From positions 1 through 16,816 of the forward strand of contig JAIRSV010000130.1 of assembly GCA_031255275.1 (NCBI GenBank): DNA of 16,816 bases, read 5' to 3'. This document shows positions 13,290-16,816 of this stretch, piece by piece. The notes under the pieces are model-generated. The model saw nothing but the letters and a program-made list of their open reading frames with translations. It did no database searches and was not told the origin of the DNA. Each line of letters starts with the position of its first letter. Position 1 is the stretch's first letter. The stretch comes from Proteiniphilum sp. GTDB taxonomy: Bacteria > Bacteroidota > Bacteroidia > Bacteroidales > Dysgonomonadaceae. A program made the translations under genes and the position numbers.

Positions 13290-15449
13290 ATGATACGCAA
13301 CAGAATTGCATTTCTCCTGATACTCTCCCAGACCCTTCTCCTTCCGGCGCGGGGGCGGGATGTGACCTCTTTCAACGACGGCTGGTCATTCAAGAAAGGG
13401 CCTTTCCCCGAACGGGCTGACCTCTTCGGCTACAGTCCGGCCGACGGTGGCTGGCAGGAAGTAACGCTTCCCCACACATGGAATGCGCGTGACATGCAGA
13501 CGGAAATGGCTAATGCCTCTGCGTTCAGAAATCCCCAGGAACGCTTTTATACCGGCGAAAGCCTTTACAGGAAAACCTTTACGCCTGACGCCTCATTGAA
13601 GGGGAAACGCCTCTTTTTGCGCTTCGAAGGCGTCGGTTCGGTGGCGGAAGTATATGTCAACAACCGGTTCGCCGGCCGTCACAAAGGCGCTTACTCCGCC
13701 TTTACCGTAGAGATTACACGCCTCCTGAAGCACGGAGAGGAAAACGAAATCATCGTGAAGGTCGACAATGCATCGCGTCCCGACGTACTCCCCGTCAATA
13801 ACGTACTCTTCGGCGTCTACGGCGGCATCTACCGCGACGTGCAGCTCATCACAACCGGTGAGCTGCATATCAGCCTCACCGATTACGCTTCCCCCGGTAT
13901 CTATATCCGGCAGCGCAATGTAACCGGAGAAAGTGCGGAAGCGTCTGTCAAAGTAAAGGTGGAAAACAGCCTTCCCGTACCGCAGGATATTGACATAGTC
14001 TGTACCCTTCAGGACATGGCAGGCCGGCAGGTAGTCCGCAAAGTACGCAGGGTAACCGTTTTGCCGCAGGGAAGGCCCGACTTTACCGAATTACTGAAGG
14101 TAAGAAAACCCCGTCTCTGGCAGGGAGTAGACGATCCGTATCTCTATCGGATGGTCGTACAGTTAGTCTCACAGGGGACGGTCATCGACGAAGTGGTACA
14201 GCCGCTGGGATTCCGTCATTTTGAATTCAGGGCGCATGACGGCATGTACCTGAACGGGAAGAAGTATCCCATGTACGGCGTATGCCGCCACCAGGACTGG
14301 TGGGAAAAAGGAAGTGCGCTTACCGCGAGGGAACACGATGCCGATCTGGCTCTGATCCGGGAGATAGGCGCCACGACTGTCCGGTTGGCGCACTATCAGC
14401 AGGCCGAATATTTCTATGCGAAGTGCGACAGCATCGGGCTGCTGGTCTGGGCTGAAATACCGTTTGTGAATCAGGTGACTACTTACGAGTCGGAAAATGC
14501 CGTGCAGCAGCTTACCGAACTGATACGGCAAAACTTCAATCATCCCAGCATCTACGTGTGGGGGCTGCACAACGAAGTGTATGCTCCTTTCGAGCAGACA
14601 ATACCGCTCACGACCAGACTGCACGACCTGGCCAAGAGCGAAGATTCCGACCGCTACACGGTCTCCGTGAGCGGTTACAATACCGTCGACGCGCAGGCCA
14701 ATAACAATGCCGATCTGCAGGGTATAAACCATTACTTCGGCTGGTACGGGGGCAAAATCGGCGACATAGAAAACTGGGTGGCGAAGGCCGAAAAGGAGTT
14801 TCCCCATCACAAAGTCATCTTCTCGGAGTACGGCGGCGAAGCCAATATCCACCAGCAAAACGAAGAGGTGAGCGAGATCGGTGACTGTTGCGGTTTCGAC
14901 CGCAAGTATTACGAAACGTGGGCTACAAAGTTCCACGAAATACAGTGGGGCGTCATCGCAAAGCATCCTTACCTGCTGGCTTCCTACGTCTGGAACATGT
15001 TTGACTTTGCAACTCCCCTATCGGCGCAGGGAGGCGTACATTCCCGCAACATGAAAGGGCTGGTCACCTTTGACCGTAAGGTGAAAAAGGATGCCTTTTA
15101 CTGGTATAAGGCCAACTGGAGTCGCGAGCCGGTTCTCTACCTCACCCAGCGCAGGGCCGACCGGCGGGTGAACGAATATACACCGGTCACAGTCTACTCG
15201 AATATCGGCGCGCCCCGCTTGACGGTGAACGGAACTGAAGTGACCGGTTATATCACCGGCAACACGGATGTGCACTACATCTTTAAAGATGTGCCGCTCA
15301 AGACCGGCGAAAATATAATTGAGGCAACCATAGAAAAAAACGACGAAACGTATCGCGACAAAATAGTGTGGCACTACTCCCCCGAAAACAGACGGGAAGA
15401 GGAGGTAAGTTCCCCGCAGGAAAGAAAGGGAATGCACACGGGCCTGTAA
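13290..15449 (+). CDS. GH2 family glycoside hydrolase (beta-galactosidase type), secreted
   Basis: 719 residues from ATG 13290, chosen because it begins with a signal peptide (MIRNRIAFLLILSQTLLLPARG, cut near residue 22). GH2 domains are in order: jelly-roll sugar-binding domain (about 25-190; WQEVTLPHTWN, GVYGGIYRDVQL), Ig-like domain (about 195-305), TIM barrel (about 310-610; YGVCRHQDWW) and a C-terminal beta domain (about 620-697; TVYSNIGAPRLTVNG), likely DUF4982-like. Acid/base E429 is in WGLHNEVY and nucleophile E513 is in FSEYGGEA. GH2 includes beta-galactosidases, beta-glucuronidases and beta-mannosidases. The HNEV and SEYGG contexts fit Bacteroidota enzymes annotated as beta-galactosidase, but substrate is not decided by sequence alone. 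It is probably periplasmic. GH29 follows after 54 bp. Confidence 0.94.
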   Translation: MIRNRIAFLLILSQTLLLPARGRDVTSFNDGWSFKKGPFPERADLFGYSPADGGWQEVTLPHTWNARDMQTEMANASAFRNPQERFYTGESLYRKTFTPDASLKGKRLFLRFEGVGSVAEVYVNNRFAGRHKGAYSAFTVEITRLLKHGEENEIIVKVDNASRPDVLPVNNVLFGVYGGIYRDVQLITTGELHISLTDYASPGIYIRQRNVTGESAEASVKVKVENSLPVPQDIDIVCTLQDMAGRQVVRKVRRVTVLPQGRPDFTELLKVRKPRLWQGVDDPYLYRMVVQLVSQGTVIDEVVQPLGFRHFEFRAHDGMYLNGKKYPMYGVCRHQDWWEKGSALTAREHDADLALIREIGATTVRLAHYQQAEYFYAKCDSIGLLVWAEIPFVNQVTTYESENAVQQLTELIRQNFNHPSIYVWGLHNEVYAPFEQTIPLTTRLHDLAKSEDSDRYTVSVSGYNTVDAQANNNADLQGINHYFGWYGGKIGDIENWVAKAEKEFPHHKVIFSEYGGEANIHQQNEEVSEIGDCCGFDRKYYETWATKFHEIQWGVIAKHPYLLASYVWNMFDFATPLSAQGGVHSRNMKGLVTFDRKVKKDAFYWYKANWSREPVLYLTQRRADRRVNEYTPVTVYSNIGAPRLTVNGTEVTGYITGNTDVHYIFKDVPLKTGENIIEATIEKNDETYRDKIVWHYSPENRREEEVSSPQERKGMHTGL

Positions 15450-15503
15450 CGTTTTTCCTACCATAATACATCAGTCACAACTTAAAATCAACTTAAACAG
15501 AGA

Positions 15504-16816
15504 ATGAAAAAGACTTTACTGTTTACGCTACTCATCACCCTGCTGGCTTCCGGCAATTTGTACGCCGTGAAGCAAAGGGAATCGGTACCGCTCAAGCATG
15601 GAGCGCACCGGACAGGAATCCGTACCGACAGCGAAATGCAACGCTGGCGCGAACACGGATTGGGACAATTTATCCACTGGGGGGTATACGCCATTCCCGG
15701 CGGGCAGTGGAACGGAAAAACTTCCACCTACGCTGCCGAATGGTTTCGCACCTCCGGTCTGATCACCAAAGAGGAATACGACAGCCTCTACAAACAGTTT
15801 AATCCGGTCAATTTTGACGCCAAAGCCTGGGCGAAACAGGCAAAGCAAATGGGCGCCAGGTATATGATCTTCACCACGAAGCATCACGACGGCTTCTGCC
15901 TCTGGCCCAGCAAATATACCGATTACACCATAGCCCGTTCCCCCTACAAAAAGGACATTGTGGGCGAGATAGTCGACGCTTACACCGCCGAAGGGATAGA
16001 CGTACATCTTTATTTCTCCATCATCGACTGGAATCATCCGGGCTACCAGACGGGAGCGCCCAAAGACGAATTTCTGCGCAACAACGACTGGCAAAACTAT
16101 CGCCCGTTCAAAACCGATGCCGACAGTATCCGCTATCAGTCGTTCAAGGAATTCACCCGGAATCAGCTGATAGAGCTTCTTACGGATTATCCCGCAATCA
16201 AAGGTCTCTGGTTCGACGGCTCGTGGGACGGCGCCTGGATGAAGGAGGCCGAATGGGTGGACAACCTCGGCCGGGAACTGCGCGACATGCACCCCGGACT
16301 GATCATCGGAAGCCGCTTCAGGGCGGACGAAAACGGACAGAGGCATATCGACTCCAACGGCGACCTGATTGATGACTACGATCAGCGCTTCGAGCGTAAC
16401 CTCCCCGCGTCTCTCGCCGAAGTGGGTGGCAACGACTGGGACTGCGTGACAACCATCCCCGAAAATCAGTGGGGGTATCACCGCGACTGGTCACTGTCGT
16501 ACGTAAAGACGCCTTTCGACCTGATCGAAATGATGATGCGGGCAAACGCCCTCAACGGAAACCTGGTAATTAACTTCGGCCCCGACGGTCAGGGAAACAT
16601 CCGCCGGGAAGAGACCGGTATTGCACGGGAAATAGGCAACTGGATGCAGGTAAACGGCGAGGCGGTATACGGCGTACACAGTTCGGAACTGGAGAAGCAG
16701 GACTGGGGTTACATCACGCAGCGCAACGACGATATATACCTCACCGTTTTCAATAAGCCCGTGAATAACCTCGTGAGGGTGAAACTCCCCAAGGCGAAAA
16801 ACAGCAGGGAGAATGT
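15504..16816 (+). CDS. GH29 alpha-L-fucosidase (3' end outside window)
   Basis: At least 437 residues, open at the window edge. A signal peptide is present (MKKTLLFTLLITLLASGNLYA, cut near residue 21). The catalytic barrel carries the GH29 landmarks: QFIHWGVYAIPGG (55-67, H58), MIFTTKHHDGFCLW (121-134, H127 and H128), LWFDGSWDG (235-243) with nucleophile D238, and a late NGNLVINFGPDGQGNI (351-366), typical just before the C-terminal beta-sandwich. It hydrolyses terminal alpha-L-fucose with retention. It is likely in the same transcript as the GH2 gene (54-bp gap, no promoter motif). The acid/base residue cannot be assigned reliably here. The remaining C-terminal domain lies beyond the window. 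Confidence 0.95.
   Translation, partial: MKKTLLFTLLITLLASGNLYAVKQRESVPLKHGAHRTGIRTDSEMQRWREHGLGQFIHWGVYAIPGGQWNGKTSTYAAEWFRTSGLITKEEYDSLYKQFNPVNFDAKAWAKQAKQMGARYMIFTTKHHDGFCLWPSKYTDYTIARSPYKKDIVGEIVDAYTAEGIDVHLYFSIIDWNHPGYQTGAPKDEFLRNNDWQNYRPFKTDADSIRYQSFKEFTRNQLIELLTDYPAIKGLWFDGSWDGAWMKEAEWVDNLGRELRDMHPGLIIGSRFRADENGQRHIDSNGDLIDDYDQRFERNLPASLAEVGGNDWDCVTTIPENQWGYHRDWSLSYVKTPFDLIEMMMRANALNGNLVINFGPDGQGNIRREETGIAREIGNWMQVNGEAVYGVHSSELEKQDWGYITQRNDDIYLTVFNKPVNNLVRVKLPKAKNSREN

Noticed and set aside
14169..14966. Long minus-strand frame inside the GH2 gene
   Set aside because: A shadow of a clear GH2 gene with both catalytic Glu residues. There is no family pattern or promoter on the minus strand.
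15528..16481. 317-residue minus-strand frame inside the GH29 gene
   Set aside because: Antisense to a clear alpha-L-fucosidase. Composition and lack of motifs indicate a shadow frame.

Overview
The window looks like chromosome of a member of the Bacteroidales (phylum Bacteroidota). The evidence is the repeated promoter motif TAnnTTTG upstream of most transcription units, the near absence of Shine-Dalgarno sequences, the Bacteroidota-type protein families, and a run of secreted glycoside hydrolases typical of a polysaccharide-degrading gut or oral commensal. I cannot name the genus. No tRNA, rRNA, transposase, integrase, CRISPR array or phage gene is visible.

Layout. Positions 1-253 hold a 12-copy, 21-bp minisatellite cut by the window edge. 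A perfect 12-bp terminator (323-351) separates it from a leftward pair: Xaa-Pro aminopeptidase, then a gamma-class carbonic anhydrase-like protein (2784 to 410). A 163-bp divergent region carrying a C9 tract and two promoters leads into a rightward housekeeping run: folB (folate), lptB (LPS export), ruvX and def (peptide deformylase), 2948-5256. From about 600 to 5260 the plus strand has a marked excess of C over G whatever the gene direction. This stops at about 5.3 kb.

Next come a small secreted lipocalin-like protein (5445-5855) and a one-TM protein with a LuxR-like C-terminal helix-turn-helix (5972-6964). They are followed by the ribosomal protein operon rpsF-rpsR-rplI (7189-8347) with an excellent promoter. 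rpsR and rplI carry the only canonically spaced Shine-Dalgarno sequences in the window. A bidirectional terminator at 8379-8416 lies between rplI and the convergent acetate operon pta, 3-hydroxyacyl-CoA dehydrogenase homologue, ackA (11697 to 8441). That operon covers substrate-level phosphorylation from acetyl-CoA to acetate. Its middle gene encodes a dehydrogenase-fold protein that appears to have lost its catalytic His and Asn.

The right end is a carbohydrate-degradation cluster: a GH105/GH88-type unsaturated glycuronyl hydrolase lipoprotein (11953-13110), a GH2 beta-galactosidase-type enzyme (13290-15449) and a GH29 alpha-L-fucosidase that runs off the window (15504 onward). Together they fit exo-acting trimming of a fucosylated, galactose- and uronate-containing glycan. 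No SusC/SusD pair or dedicated regulator is in view.

I found no convincing undescribed multi-gene system. The points most worth a second look are the apparently catalytically altered dehydrogenase between pta and ackA, the Shine-Dalgarno sites in the S6-S18-L9 operon, the hairpin-preserving minisatellite with its open-ended reading frame, and the C9 tract in the aminopeptidase/folB divergent promoter region.
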